Source of the DNA: Pseudomonas grimontii
Lineage (GTDB): Bacteria > Pseudomonadota > Gammaproteobacteria > Pseudomonadales > Pseudomonadaceae
NCBI RefSeq assembly: GCF_007858185.1
Contig: NZ_VFES01000001.1
Location: 558,001 to 622,000 of the forward strand
Length of the DNA stretch: 64,000 nt
Direction: 5' to 3'
The notes under the pieces are model-generated. The model was not told the DNA's origin, did not search any database, and worked only from the letters and a program-made list of their open reading frames with translations. How positions within the stretch are numbered: position 1 is the first letter of the stretch; every line of letters starts with the position of its first letter. Shown piece by piece: positions 9,895-16,952 of this stretch. The translations under genes were made by a program, and so were the position numbers.

Positions 9895-9922
9895 AAGCCC
9901 GCCATCGAGCGGGCTTTTTTTC
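9895..9922 (+). terminator. Intrinsic terminator of the repressor gene
   Basis: Hairpin AAGCCCGC-catcga-GCGGGCTT with a following T-run, starting about 18 bp after the stop codon. Confidence 0.9.
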
Positions 9923-9963
9923 GTCTGTAGAAAATCGTAAAACCCTTTGCCCGCAAAGCCTGA

Positions 9964-10033
9964 AATGCATTAGCGCATGTACATGGTAAAAATAAATGCA
10001 TTTGTGCATTGACTGTATATGCATACATGCATA
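9964..10033 (+). promoter_or_regulatory. Cluster of three repressor-like operators for the tailocin promoter
   Basis: Three 16-bp sites of the form ATGCA-N4-TGCAT: AATGCA-TTAG-CGCATG (9964-9979, imperfect), AATGCA-TTTG-TGCATT (9995-10010, perfect) and TATGCA-TACA-TGCATA (10018-10033, perfect). Their centres are 31 and 23 bp apart. The region is AT-rich and lies between the repressor terminator and the holin operon, as expected for the regulated promoter. Binding by the 9143-9877 repressor is inferred. Confidence 0.6.
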
Positions 10034-10473
10034 TCCTTCATCTCAAGCCAGCCAACAAGGCCTGGTGGAGGCGGCAAGGACGCTGCCAAGGAAGACAAGG
10101 AAGGCACGCAATATCGGCAAGGACGCCATCAGGGTGATGGCAGGGATGCCAGGCAACACCGGCAAGGATGCCGACGCTCTTTAGTGACACCACTTCAGCA
10201 ACAGGCAGCGATGAACCGGCCTTAACGGTTCAGAGGGTTGGCAACTGACCCGGGTGTGCAGCGTAAAGCACCAGAAGCAGTTATCCGGCAGACAGGGATC
10301 GTGGTCGGAAAAACATTGAGGAAAGATCCGTACCGCGCCAGTAGCGCCGAAAGATCGAATCTGGACCGCATTACTGAAAAGCCCGGGCGACCGGGCTTTT
10401 TGGAATGCCTACCTATAAAGGGATTTACCCAACACCGGCATTCAGCCGGCATTGCTCAGCCAGGAGGCGTGAC
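10034..10473 (+). other. Untranslated leader of the holin operon with internal repeats and terminator
   Basis: A 440-bp stretch with no convincing coding gene between the operator cluster and the holin start. It holds repeated GGCAAGGA(C/T)GC motifs (about 10072, 10117 and 10161) and ends with a strong intrinsic terminator at 10378-10403. Transcription into the holin operon must pass this terminator, so it may be an attenuated leader or a free small RNA. No function is known to me. Confidence 0.5.
10378..10403 (+). terminator. Intrinsic terminator inside the holin-operon leader
   Basis: Hairpin AAAGCCCGG-gcga-CCGGGCTTT followed by TT, about 70 bp before the holin ATG and in the same direction. 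Confidence 0.85.
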
Positions 10474-10818
10474 ATGACAAACGAGCAGCAAGCGTTAGCG
10501 GAAATGCCTATCTGGCTGGTGATCGTACTGGCCCTGATCGGCGGCGTATCCGGCGAAATGTGGCGCGCCGACAAGGAGGGCGCCCGCGGTTGGTCGCTGG
10601 TCCGGCGCCTGGCCCTGCGGTCTGGGGCATGCATGGTCTGCGGGGTCTCGGCATTGATGCTGTGCTACGCCGCCGGCATGTCGATCTGGACCGCCGGCGC
10701 CATTGGTTGCCTGACGGCCATGGCCGGCGCGGATGTCGCCATCGGCCTGTATGAACGCTGGGCGGCCAAGCGTATCGGGGTCAACGAAGCTCCGACGTCC
10801 CGCCCGGATCAGCAGTAA
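10474..10818 (+). CDS. Phage-type holin of the tailocin lysis cassette
   Basis: Small membrane protein of 114 residues expected to permeabilise the inner membrane and release the endolysin. It has hydrophobic segments at about 12-27 (PIWLVIVLALIGGVSG), 50-70 (SGACMVCGVSALMLCYAAG) and 73-90 (IWTAGAIGCLTAMAGADV), with charged connecting loops and a polar tail, as in the lysis S/holin family placed first in Pseudomonas tailocin operons. A strong RBS (CAGGAGG) precedes the ATG. The endolysin and spanins lie 6.5 kb downstream, after the tail genes. Confidence 0.8.
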   Translation: MTNEQQALAEMPIWLVIVLALIGGVSGEMWRADKEGARGWSLVRRLALRSGACMVCGVSALMLCYAAGMSIWTAGAIGCLTAMAGADVAIGLYERWAAKRIGVNEAPTSRPDQQ

Positions 10819-10838
10819 CTGCCGCAAGGACGCAACTG

Positions 10839-11354
10839 ATGACACTTATCGAAAAACCATCCCAACTGCCTGTAGCGATTGAGGACGCGCTGAAGCGTGC
10901 CTTCCCACAATTACAGGTAGGCAATCACCAGGACTTTGCCGGCACCGGGGATCATACCGGTGTGCTGATCAGGGTGGAACGCAACGGCCCCGGGGTTCGT
11001 TCCCCAGAAGGGCGCAAGGCACATGTCTTGTCGGTTTCACTCAGGGCAACGGTCGCCAGCGGGGCGGCACCTTTTGACGCGTGCGACCTGGCCAGCCAAT
11101 TGATGGACCTGGCCCTGGATAACCGCTGGGGCCTGCCGCCGGATCAGTGCGATTTGCCCACGGCCGTCGTTGCGGCGCCTTCCGGACTTTCCAGCGCCGA
11201 AACGGACTACGACACCTGGACCGTTTCCTTCACCCAAACCCTCTATCTCGGCCCGTCGTTGCTCCAAGATCCCACAGGTACACCGCTGTTTGCCCGCACC
11301 TGGGAAGTCTCGGACATCGACGATCCGGATCAATATCGGCCCCTGCAGGAGTAG
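10839..11354 (+). CDS. Tailocin protein of unknown role, possibly Gp37-like tail completion protein
   Basis: A 171-residue soluble protein in the position between holin and baseplate V. The N-terminal part (AIEDALKRAFPQLQVG) followed by a beta-rich body ending in a DYDTWTVSFTQTLYLGP-type strand resembles small tail-terminator/Gp37-like proteins of contractile phages, but I assign this only by shape and position. Intact reading frame, 4 bp before the next gene, so it is probably co-translated with it. Confidence 0.55.
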   Translation: MTLIEKPSQLPVAIEDALKRAFPQLQVGNHQDFAGTGDHTGVLIRVERNGPGVRSPEGRKAHVLSVSLRATVASGAAPFDACDLASQLMDLALDNRWGLPPDQCDLPTAVVAAPSGLSSAETDYDTWTVSFTQTLYLGPSLLQDPTGTPLFARTWEVSDIDDPDQYRPLQE

Positions 11355-11357
11355 TCC

Positions 11358-11969
11358 ATGTTCGACGCATTGTTACGCATGCAACTGGGGCCGATTGTCG
11401 AGCGCCTGGCAGAAATGGAAGCCCAGCTCGAAGACCTGTATCGACGCGCAGAAAGTTTCTGCCGCATTGGTGTGTGCCAGGAGGTCGACGCTGCCAGCAA
11501 TACCTGCAAGGTCAGCCATGGTGAGCTGCTCACCCCGGCGATTCGGTTCTTCAACCCCAGCGCCGGTGCGCAGACCGAAACCCGTATTCCATCGGTGGGC
11601 GAACAATGCCTGCTGCTCAACTACGGCGGTGGGGAAGGGGGCACGCAGTCTGTGGCGCTGTTCGGGCTGAACAGTAGTCTGTTTCCACCGGTGTCCAGCG
11701 TGGCCTCGCTGACCCGGCGGCGCCATCAGGATGGCACCCAAAGTGACTACGACGACGCCAGCCACACCTTCAACTGGATCAACGGCCCAACCACGTTCAG
11801 CGGTTCTCGCGAACAGGTCGACATCAAGGTCGGCGCTGCCAGCCTGACCATGAGCGCCCAGAGCATCACCCTGCAACTCGGCGCCACCGGCCTCTCGCTG
11901 GATGCCGCCGGCGTTCATTTGAGCGGCCCGGTGGTGGATCACCAGGGGCGCGTGATCAGCAGCGCATAA
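11358..11969 (+). CDS. Baseplate assembly protein V (tail spike)
   Basis: A 203-residue homologue of P2/Mu-type gpV, the membrane-piercing spike at the centre of the baseplate. An N-terminal helical region (about 1-35) leads to an OB-like fold (CRIGVCQEVDAASNTCKVSHG, IPSVGEQCLLLNYGGGEGGTQSVALFGL), and then a repetitive beta-helix tip (VDIKVGAASLTMSAQSITLQLGATGLSLDAAGVHLSGPVVDHQG). The frame is intact even though the sheath and tube genes it would work with are missing from the island. Confidence 0.88.
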   Translation: MFDALLRMQLGPIVERLAEMEAQLEDLYRRAESFCRIGVCQEVDAASNTCKVSHGELLTPAIRFFNPSAGAQTETRIPSVGEQCLLLNYGGGEGGTQSVALFGLNSSLFPPVSSVASLTRRRHQDGTQSDYDDASHTFNWINGPTTFSGSREQVDIKVGAASLTMSAQSITLQLGATGLSLDAAGVHLSGPVVDHQGRVISSA

Positions 11970-11978
11970 GGATTTGCC

Positions 11979-12311
11979 ATGATCGGAATCGATAGGAACA
12001 CCGGGGCAGCCGTCGATGACTGGCTGCAATTCGTACAGCGTGCCACCCGAGCGCTGACTACCCCCTTAGGCACTCGTCAGAAGCGCCCGTTGTACGGCTC
12101 GATGATCCCGCAACTGCTCGGCCAGAACCTCGGCGACGACGTGTTGATCCTCGCCCAAAGCCACGCCGCGCAAGCGTTCTACAACACCCAGAACGGCATC
12201 GCCGACTTCCAACCCCAGGTCATCGTCGCCACCCGCCAGGGCGCAGGTTTATTGCTGCGTTTTGCCGGCACTTGGAAAAACCGCCAACAATCCTTCGAGG
12301 TCGTGACATGA
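11979..12311 (+). CDS. Baseplate assembly protein W (gp25-like)
   Basis: A 110-residue protein with the gp25/gpW layout: an N-terminal MIGIDRNTG start, LGTRQKRPLYGS (the LxTxxGxRxxxPxYG family signature) and a C-terminal beta segment. In contractile tails this protein connects the baseplate wedge to the first sheath ring. It overlaps the start of the broken baseplate J gene by 4 bases (ATGA). Confidence 0.88.
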   Translation: MIGIDRNTGAAVDDWLQFVQRATRALTTPLGTRQKRPLYGSMIPQLLGQNLGDDVLILAQSHAAQAFYNTQNGIADFQPQVIVATRQGAGLLLRFAGTWKNRQQSFEVVT

Positions 12312-12625
12312 GCATGCTGATCCCAGGCCAGAACCAACTGGCGGAGCCGGAGATTATCGCGGTCGATGAATTCGAACCACTGCTGGCGGAGTTCAAGGCG
12401 TTTGTCGTCGACTACGTCGCCACCCGCGCGCCGCGGAGCGCGGCCAGACTCAATCGACAACGAAAGCGGACTGCTGACCCAAGCGGCCGCGCAGCAACTG
12501 CTGCAAACCTACGCCGACTCCTGCCCTTGCTTGGACGGCCGCGTGAACCCAAGTTGGATCGACTATGCGTTCCACAGCGCCGGTGCGCGCAACTGCAGAT
12601 ACTCGAGCCCTTGAGGCCGATCATG
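12308..12625 (+). pseudogene. Baseplate assembly protein J, internally deleted and frameshifted
   Basis: The frame starting at 12308 encodes a gpJ-like N-terminus (MSMLIPGQNQLAEP...EFKAFVVDYVATRAP, about 42 residues). It then runs into nonsense; a gpJ-like C-terminal segment appears in another frame at about 12441-12590 (LLTQAAAQQLLQTYADSC...GRVNPSWIDYAFHSAGA) and the final piece returns to the first frame (QLQILEPLRPIM, about 12588-12625). The normal protein is about 290-380 residues, so the middle is deleted and at least one further frameshift exists. The first-frame ORF continues through the terminator to 12712 but that tail looks meaningless. Confidence 0.8.
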
Positions 12626-12679
12626 ATGATTCACAAAAAACGGCCATTGTGTCGGATTTTTTGTGCCCGGAAGAAAGCA

Positions 12680-12710
12680 AAAAGCCCCGACAAGTTCAGG
12701 GCTTTTTGTT
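12680..12710 (+). terminator. Intrinsic terminator after the baseplate remnant
   Basis: Hairpin AAAGCCC-cgacaagttc-AGGGCTTT followed by a T-rich run. It ends the holin-V-W-J' transcription unit. Confidence 0.8.
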
Positions 12711-12725
12711 GAGATCGAAAAAAGA

Positions 12726-12821
12726 GAGGGCGACTCCAGAGGGTGCACTAACACCCTAAGGAGACGCCAGATCGCAGATCTAGCCTGCAAGCCAGCCAGG
12801 GCCCTCACTGCTCGCGCGAGC
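12726..12821 (+). ncRNA. Candidate structured RNA leader upstream of the Com-like gene
   Basis: A compact set of nested inverted repeats: outer stem GAGGGC (12726-12731) with GCCCTC (12801-12806); inner CTCC (12734-12737) with GGAG (12760-12763) enclosing AGGGTG-cactaa-CACCCT (12740-12757); then GATC-gca-GATC (12771... ) and GCTCGCGCGAGC (12810-12821). It lies between the terminator at 12680 and the com start at 12859. A folded cis-element or small RNA is inferred from base pairing only. Confidence 0.45.
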
Positions 12822-12858
12822 GGGACGGAGCCTAGCAGATAAATAAACGGACTTGCAG

Positions 12859-13044
12859 ATGTTGAAAGAATTCAGATGCGGTAACTGCAAAAGACTTCTC
12901 GCCCGTACGGGTGGGTTTACAGAGCTCCAGATCAAATGTTCCCGATGCGGGACGTTGAATCATGGGAAGGCCACGAGCCTCGAGCAATCGCCCATGAGCG
13001 CCATACGCCCAATACAGAGGCCTGAACTTAAATCAGCTAAGTAA
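12859..13044 (+). CDS. Com-like zinc-finger translational regulator
   Basis: A 61-residue protein with a four-cysteine zinc finger (CGNC near residues 7-10 and CSRC near 27-30) like phage Mu Com, which binds the mom mRNA and opens its start site. Mu-type com normally precedes a DNA-modification gene; here the next gene, 11 bp downstream, is a propeller-like protein. ATG at 12859 is preferred over the TTG two codons upstream. The gene sits in a lower-GC stretch than its neighbours, a sign of separate acquisition. Target RNA unknown. Confidence 0.75.
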   Translation: MLKEFRCGNCKRLLARTGGFTELQIKCSRCGTLNHGKATSLEQSPMSAIRPIQRPELKSAK

Positions 13045-13055
13045 CGGAGTTTAAA

Positions 13056-14018
13056 ATGGAAAACGTAAATTCGGCGTCTCAAACCTTGCAAGATCTTTGG
13101 ACCCAAGTGCAACCGGTGGATAACACCGGCATGCTTAGGCGCGTGGTTTTTGGGGACGGCAAGTTTTATGCGGCTGGTGGCAACGGCCTTCCCACAACCA
13201 CTCAGCTTGTCAGCGGAGGCGCGACTGGTACAACGTGGACCAAGCTTAAGGGCGTCGTCACCTCTGATAGCGGAAAGGTCCTCAACGACCTGTACTGGAA
13301 TGGTCTTGGGACACAGCTTCAAGCCCTTTCTCAATCCGGCAATGTGGCCTATGGCAGCACAGCACGCCCGGAAAGGGCTTGGACAGACATTACGGCAACT
13401 GTTCGCGCGTCCGGAGACTTGCAAGGCATTGTGTATTATCAGCCAATTTCCGGCAGCGACGCGACCTGGATACTGGTTGGGTCTAACGGTAAAGTCTTTT
13501 CCCGTTATGGCGATTGGTCAGGCCAGGTGGAGCGCACTACGACCTTCACTTCTGACGAGACTGTGTACTGCGTCAACGTCATTGGCGTTTTTGTGTTGAT
13601 TGCGGGATCGAATGGGAAGCTGCTTAGCGCTGTGAAGATTGCGACGGGTAATCTGCAATCATTCGCGACCAGAACCAGCACCTTCGGCACTAGCACCATC
13701 CTTTCCATGAAGCTTTGCAACGGGAAAATGTTTATCGTTGGTGCGGATGGCAAGATGGCATATTCATCCGATGGGCTTACCTGGACTGCTGTTGGAGATA
13801 CCAGTTTCGGTGGAACCATCATCCGCGACATTGCTTACGGTAATGGCAAGTATGTAGCTGTCGGCGACGGCGGCAAGACAGCCGTTTCCGAGGATGGGAT
13901 CGGCTGGGTTCAGCAAGCCAACACTTTCGCAGGAACCGATATCCGGAGCGTCGCCTACGGCAACGGCAATTTTGTAGCTGTTGGTGCAAGCGGCAAGATT
14001 GCTTACTGGACTCCATGA
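13056..14018 (+). CDS. Seven-bladed beta-propeller-like protein, possible tail-fibre or binding module
   Basis: A 320-residue protein built of repeated units around a (N/D)GKxxAVGxxGK core. I count seven: about 28-40, 78-98, 122-152, 168-192, 218-242, 262-285 and 291-318. The last three are clearest (IxxxxxGNGKYVAVGxxGK, then SxDGxxW). The last unit lacks the SxDGxxW outer strand, while the N-terminus has an unpaired DLWTQV strand, so the ring may close by N/C-terminal Velcro pairing. No signal peptide. RBS CGGAG precedes the ATG. Downstream of Com, followed by a terminator. A ligand- or receptor-binding role is inference. Confidence 0.65.
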   Translation: MENVNSASQTLQDLWTQVQPVDNTGMLRRVVFGDGKFYAAGGNGLPTTTQLVSGGATGTTWTKLKGVVTSDSGKVLNDLYWNGLGTQLQALSQSGNVAYGSTARPERAWTDITATVRASGDLQGIVYYQPISGSDATWILVGSNGKVFSRYGDWSGQVERTTTFTSDETVYCVNVIGVFVLIAGSNGKLLSAVKIATGNLQSFATRTSTFGTSTILSMKLCNGKMFIVGADGKMAYSSDGLTWTAVGDTSFGGTIIRDIAYGNGKYVAVGDGGKTAVSEDGIGWVQQANTFAGTDIRSVAYGNGNFVAVGASGKIAYWTP

Positions 14019-14040
14019 TCTTCTATCTCCTTGCGTAATA

Positions 14041-14068
14041 GAGCCCAGCCGTCGCGCTGGGCTTTTTC
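14041..14068 (+). terminator. Terminator after the propeller gene
   Basis: Hairpin AGCCCAGC-cgtc-GCGCTGGGCT followed by TTTTC, 23 bp after the stop codon. Confidence 0.85.
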
Positions 14069-14305
14069 ATTTCTGAGTCAGGCTCGCCACAGCCAGGGTG
14101 GCCTTTCGGGGGATGCCTGGACGCGGATAAGCCGGTAGTGCAGCGCTACGGAAAAACACCGGCAGCCCGCGCATCCTGACCTCACCCCCCTTCCAGGGGG
14201 GGGGCGAGACATTACAGGCGAGATCGATGCATTGGGGCGTCGACACTGGGGTTGTCTTTGGCTGATGTCGGGAAAGACCGCTAACCTACTCCTGCCGCAG
14301 TGAAT

Positions 14306-14638
14306 TTAGATAATCCGTGCAAAACTTAGTATCGAGGATTTCTTTGCTCGGGCTTCTTGCTCCTTTCCCGATGAGCCAGGAGGACCCAATATTTCGTTTT
14401 TTACGCCCTCAAACATCGCGACTAACTCTTCTCGATTTTTCTTCATGCCGCTTTCTTTCATGTAAAGAGCGGTAGTGTTCAGCGACTTTACTATCACAAC
14501 ATGTTCAATATTTGGATCACCGCTCCCCGCCAAGGCGCACCGAATCATTTTTACTGCGTGCGCCTCATGGGTTTCGCACCCCTGCATATTGAGAAGAGCA
14601 ACAACAGTTAGCGCTGTGAAAACTTTCCCTCTCTTCAC
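14306..14638 (-). CDS. Small putative lipoprotein, unknown function
   Basis: A 110-residue protein with an N-terminal KRGK charge, hydrophobic stretch and lipobox-like LLNMQGC, so likely lipidated at Cys20. The mature part is polar (EHVVIVKSLNTTALYMKESGMKKNREELV) and not recognised. GTG start with a good AGGAAG RBS. It is the only minus-strand gene inside the island and is distinctly AT-richer than the tail genes, consistent with later insertion. Function cannot be assigned. Confidence 0.6.
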   Translation of the reverse strand: MKRGKVFTALTVVALLNMQGCETHEAHAVKMIRCALAGSGDPNIEHVVIVKSLNTTALYMKESGMKKNREELVAMFEGVKNEILGPPGSSGKEQEARAKKSSILSFARII

Positions 14639-14847
14639 GTTGTTCTTCCTGTGCTTGGATAAATATTTAGATTTTCCAGCTGAAGGTACGCTCTACCCGA
14701 TCCAAATCTACCTTTTCAGGTCTCTGCATTGGTAGGGGCCTTTTCGTTTTCGGCTCCACCACACCCATTGCTCCAAGCTGGGAGTGGTGCTGGGGCTAAC
14801 TTATTTGTACAGGTCGTACTTCGGCCACCTTTCTCTATGGAGTGGCG

Positions 14848-14940
14848 ATGGATCCTAACGACCTGGGGCCAGGCACGTTCGCGTGGCTTGGCGGTACCGG
14901 CACTGTTCTGCTCGGTGGTCTGTTATGGCTGAGAAATTTC
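14848..14940 (+). pseudogene. 5' fragment of a small phage membrane protein (holin-like)
   Basis: ATG-led frame giving MDPNDLGPGTFAWLGGTG and a hydrophobic VLLGGLLWLRNF, then out-of-frame sequence that belongs to the tape-measure gene in the next frame. About 31 meaningful residues remain. This looks like the N-terminus of a one-helix phage lysis or holin-like protein truncated by a deletion. Confidence 0.5.
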
Positions 14941-15322
14941 TCTTCAAGTCAATGTGGTTCAAGGCGTACGCAGCGGTGGCGTAAACGCCGTCGGCTCAGG
15001 CCTCAGCACCGCTGTCGGTGGCGCAATCGGTGGTTTGCTCGGCAGCGAGGCAGGCAGTTGGCTCGGTGACAAACTGTTCGGCTCAACGGATCGCCTGCCT
15101 GCACCCAATGCGGTGAGAAAGGAACTCAACGCGGCGCGCACGGATAACGTGCAAGTCACCCTCGCCCCGAGTATCCAGATCACCGGTGTAAACCCCGCCG
15201 ACGCCCAGCAGGTCGTCAACCAGGTAATCCAAGCCTTGCAGTTCCAATGCATGCCGATGGTCACCGACTCCCTCGGCATCCGACGCAATGCGGCACTGGC
15301 CGATTCTCCAGGAGGTGACTGA
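14933..15322 (+). pseudogene. C-terminal remnant of the tail tape-measure protein
   Basis: Open frame of about 129 codons immediately before tail protein U, the normal position of the tape-measure gene. It reads ISLQVNVVQGVRSG..., a Gly/Ala-rich helix (VGGAIGGLLGSEAGSWLGDKLFG) and a typical end (QQVVNQVIQALQFQCMPMVTDSLGIRRNAALAD). Intact tape-measure proteins of such tailocins are 600-plus residues, so only the end is left. A stop codon in frame at 14930 marks the join with foreign sequence. The fragment may still be translated from GTG 14954, but it cannot act as a length ruler. Confidence 0.75.
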
Positions 15323-15705
15323 TGCGACAACAAATGGTGCTCGGCGACTTTATCTTTGGCTTGTCCCGAGGATTTGCCTATTCCTCGTTGATCCGTGCCA
15401 GCGACGGCGGCTGGAGTGACCTGGCGATTATTGCCAGCAAGTCGCAGTCGCGACAGAGCGGTCAGAAGCTGGAAAAACTTACATTCAGCGGCACGGCCAT
15501 GTACGGCGTAGGCATGCAGCGCCTGGACGAATTGCGCGCGCTGCAAAATGCGCGGGCGCCGTTGCCCCTGGTTGACGGCATCGGCCGTAACTGGGGCTTG
15601 TGGCGGATCAATTCGATTGTGGAAACCCAGAGCAATGTCATCGATGACGGCACCGCCATGGTCATGGCCTGGACGCTGGAGTTGGAGGAATTCGCCAATG
15701 CGTAG
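15322..15705 (+). CDS. Phage tail protein U
   Basis: A 127-residue gpU homologue, the tail terminator/completion protein of P2-like contractile tails. Family features: MVLGDFIFGLSRGFAYSSLIR start, LTFSGTAMYGVGMQRLDELRAL centre and GLWRINSIVETQSNVIDDGTAMVMAWTLELEEF end. It overlaps the tape-measure remnant stop and the start of X, so the right half of the tail operon is structurally preserved. Confidence 0.88.
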   Translation: MRQQMVLGDFIFGLSRGFAYSSLIRASDGGWSDLAIIASKSQSRQSGQKLEKLTFSGTAMYGVGMQRLDELRALQNARAPLPLVDGIGRNWGLWRINSIVETQSNVIDDGTAMVMAWTLELEEFANA

Positions 15706-15910
15706 AGTACGAAGTATTGCCGGTGATTCGGTCAACCTTTTGCTTTATCGGGAGTTGGGCCGTTGCGACGACGCTGCGGAAGAAACCCTCTGGCGCCTGA
15801 ACCCAGAGCTTGCCGAATATGGCCCGGTGCTACCGGCCGGCGTGTGGGTAATTGTGCCTGAAATGCACGCTCGGCCGGGGGCTGTGCGACCCCTTCTGGC
15901 CTGGGATTAA
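15698..15910 (+). CDS. Phage tail protein X
   Basis: A 70-residue LysM-like gpX protein that in P2-type phages caps or anchors the tail hub. Visible LysM-like pattern: AGDSVNLLLYRELGR...TLWRLNPELAEYGPVLPAGVWVIVPE. The ATG overlaps the gpU stop by 8 bases in another frame, the standard U-X arrangement. Confidence 0.88.
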   Translation: MRRVRSIAGDSVNLLLYRELGRCDDAAEETLWRLNPELAEYGPVLPAGVWVIVPEMHARPGAVRPLLAWD

Positions 15911-15919
15911 GGAGGCTGC

Positions 15920-16930
15920 ATGGCACAGGGATTTACGCCAATCGTAGAGTTTTATGGCGCCAACGCGGCGCTGCTCAATCAACGCCTGATGCGCTGGAGC
16001 CACACCGACGCGGCGGGCATTGAGACTGACCGGCTGGAGCTGACCCTCAATATCGAGGGGCTGGACGGCCTGCCCACTCTGAACGGCAAGATTGGCTTGC
16101 GTGTCGGTTACCTGGAGTCGGGTTTGGTGGAAAAAGGCGAGTTTGTCGTCACCCAACGCACCCCGGTGCTGTTTCCCATGCGCTTGATGATCGTGGCCAC
16201 CGCAGCGCCCTTCAGCGTGGTCGATGCAACGGGTTACCGCCAGCGTCGATCCGCCAGTTACGGTCCGACAACCCTGGGCGCGCTGTTTCGCCAACTGGTC
16301 AGTCGTCACGGCTATTCACCGCGAGTGGCGCCGGCGCTGGAGGGGATTGCGATCACGCATATCGACCAGTCCAACGAAAGTGACATGGCGTTCATTTCGC
16401 GCCTTGCCCGACTCTATAGTGCGGTCACCAAACCGTTTAACGAACTCTATGTGTTGGCCGAAGCCGGGCGAGCCAAGTCGCTCTCCGGCCAGTTACTGCC
16501 GGAAGTGAAGCTGTCCGTGACGGATGACAACCGCCCCGGTGAACAGAGCTTCATCACCGCCAAACTCGACGAAAAATCCCGCTCGAAATACGAAGGCTGC
16601 CGCGCCAGTTGGTGGGATGCCTCCGCTGGCAAGCAGCGCGTAGTCCAGGTGGGGAATGCGCCGTTCAAAACCTTGCGCCAACGCTATCAGAACGAAGCCG
16701 AAGCCCGCGCCGTTGCCGAAGGCGAACTGCGCCGTGCGGGGCGTGAAAATTTGAAGTTGCTGATCGATTGCCCGGGCAATCCATTGTTGGCCGCGGAAGG
16801 GCTGTTAGTGCTGGATGAGAGCTGGCCGTCCTATATGCAGGGACGATGGTCGATAAAGCAGGTGGTTCATGTCGGCGACCCGGCGACGGGATACCGCAGT
16901 TCGATCACGGCGGGTGGGTTGTCGATATAG
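15920..16930 (+). CDS. Baseplate hub protein D (late control protein D family)
   Basis: A 336-residue gpD/gp27-like hub that forms the central ring on which the V spike sits. Family features: TPIVEFYGANAALLNQRLMRWSHTD at the N-terminus, the ESDMAFISRLARLYSAVTKPFNELYVLAEAG segment near 150-185 and the C-terminal NPLLAAEGLLVLDESWPSYMQGRWSIKQVVHVGD region. RBS AAGGAGG. Intact. Confidence 0.9.
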   Translation: MAQGFTPIVEFYGANAALLNQRLMRWSHTDAAGIETDRLELTLNIEGLDGLPTLNGKIGLRVGYLESGLVEKGEFVVTQRTPVLFPMRLMIVATAAPFSVVDATGYRQRRSASYGPTTLGALFRQLVSRHGYSPRVAPALEGIAITHIDQSNESDMAFISRLARLYSAVTKPFNELYVLAEAGRAKSLSGQLLPEVKLSVTDDNRPGEQSFITAKLDEKSRSKYEGCRASWWDASAGKQRVVQVGNAPFKTLRQRYQNEAEARAVAEGELRRAGRENLKLLIDCPGNPLLAAEGLLVLDESWPSYMQGRWSIKQVVHVGDPATGYRSSITAGGLSI

Positions 16931-16952
16931 ATACTTTTCGAGAGTAAAACCA

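Noticed and set aside
10072..10170. Possible CRISPR-like repeats in the leader
   Set aside because: Repeated units are only about 11 bp with irregular spacing and no cas genes nearby.
10019..10225. Short overlapping frames in the holin leader
   Set aside because: They read through repeated GGCAAGGA motifs and give Gly/Arg/Asp-rich peptides without an RBS; the region is better explained as untranslated leader.
14069..14305. Possible gene remnant between the propeller terminator and the lipoprotein
   Set aside because: No frame of meaningful length or recognisable phage motif; only a C/G homopolymer-rich stretch around 14184-14206.
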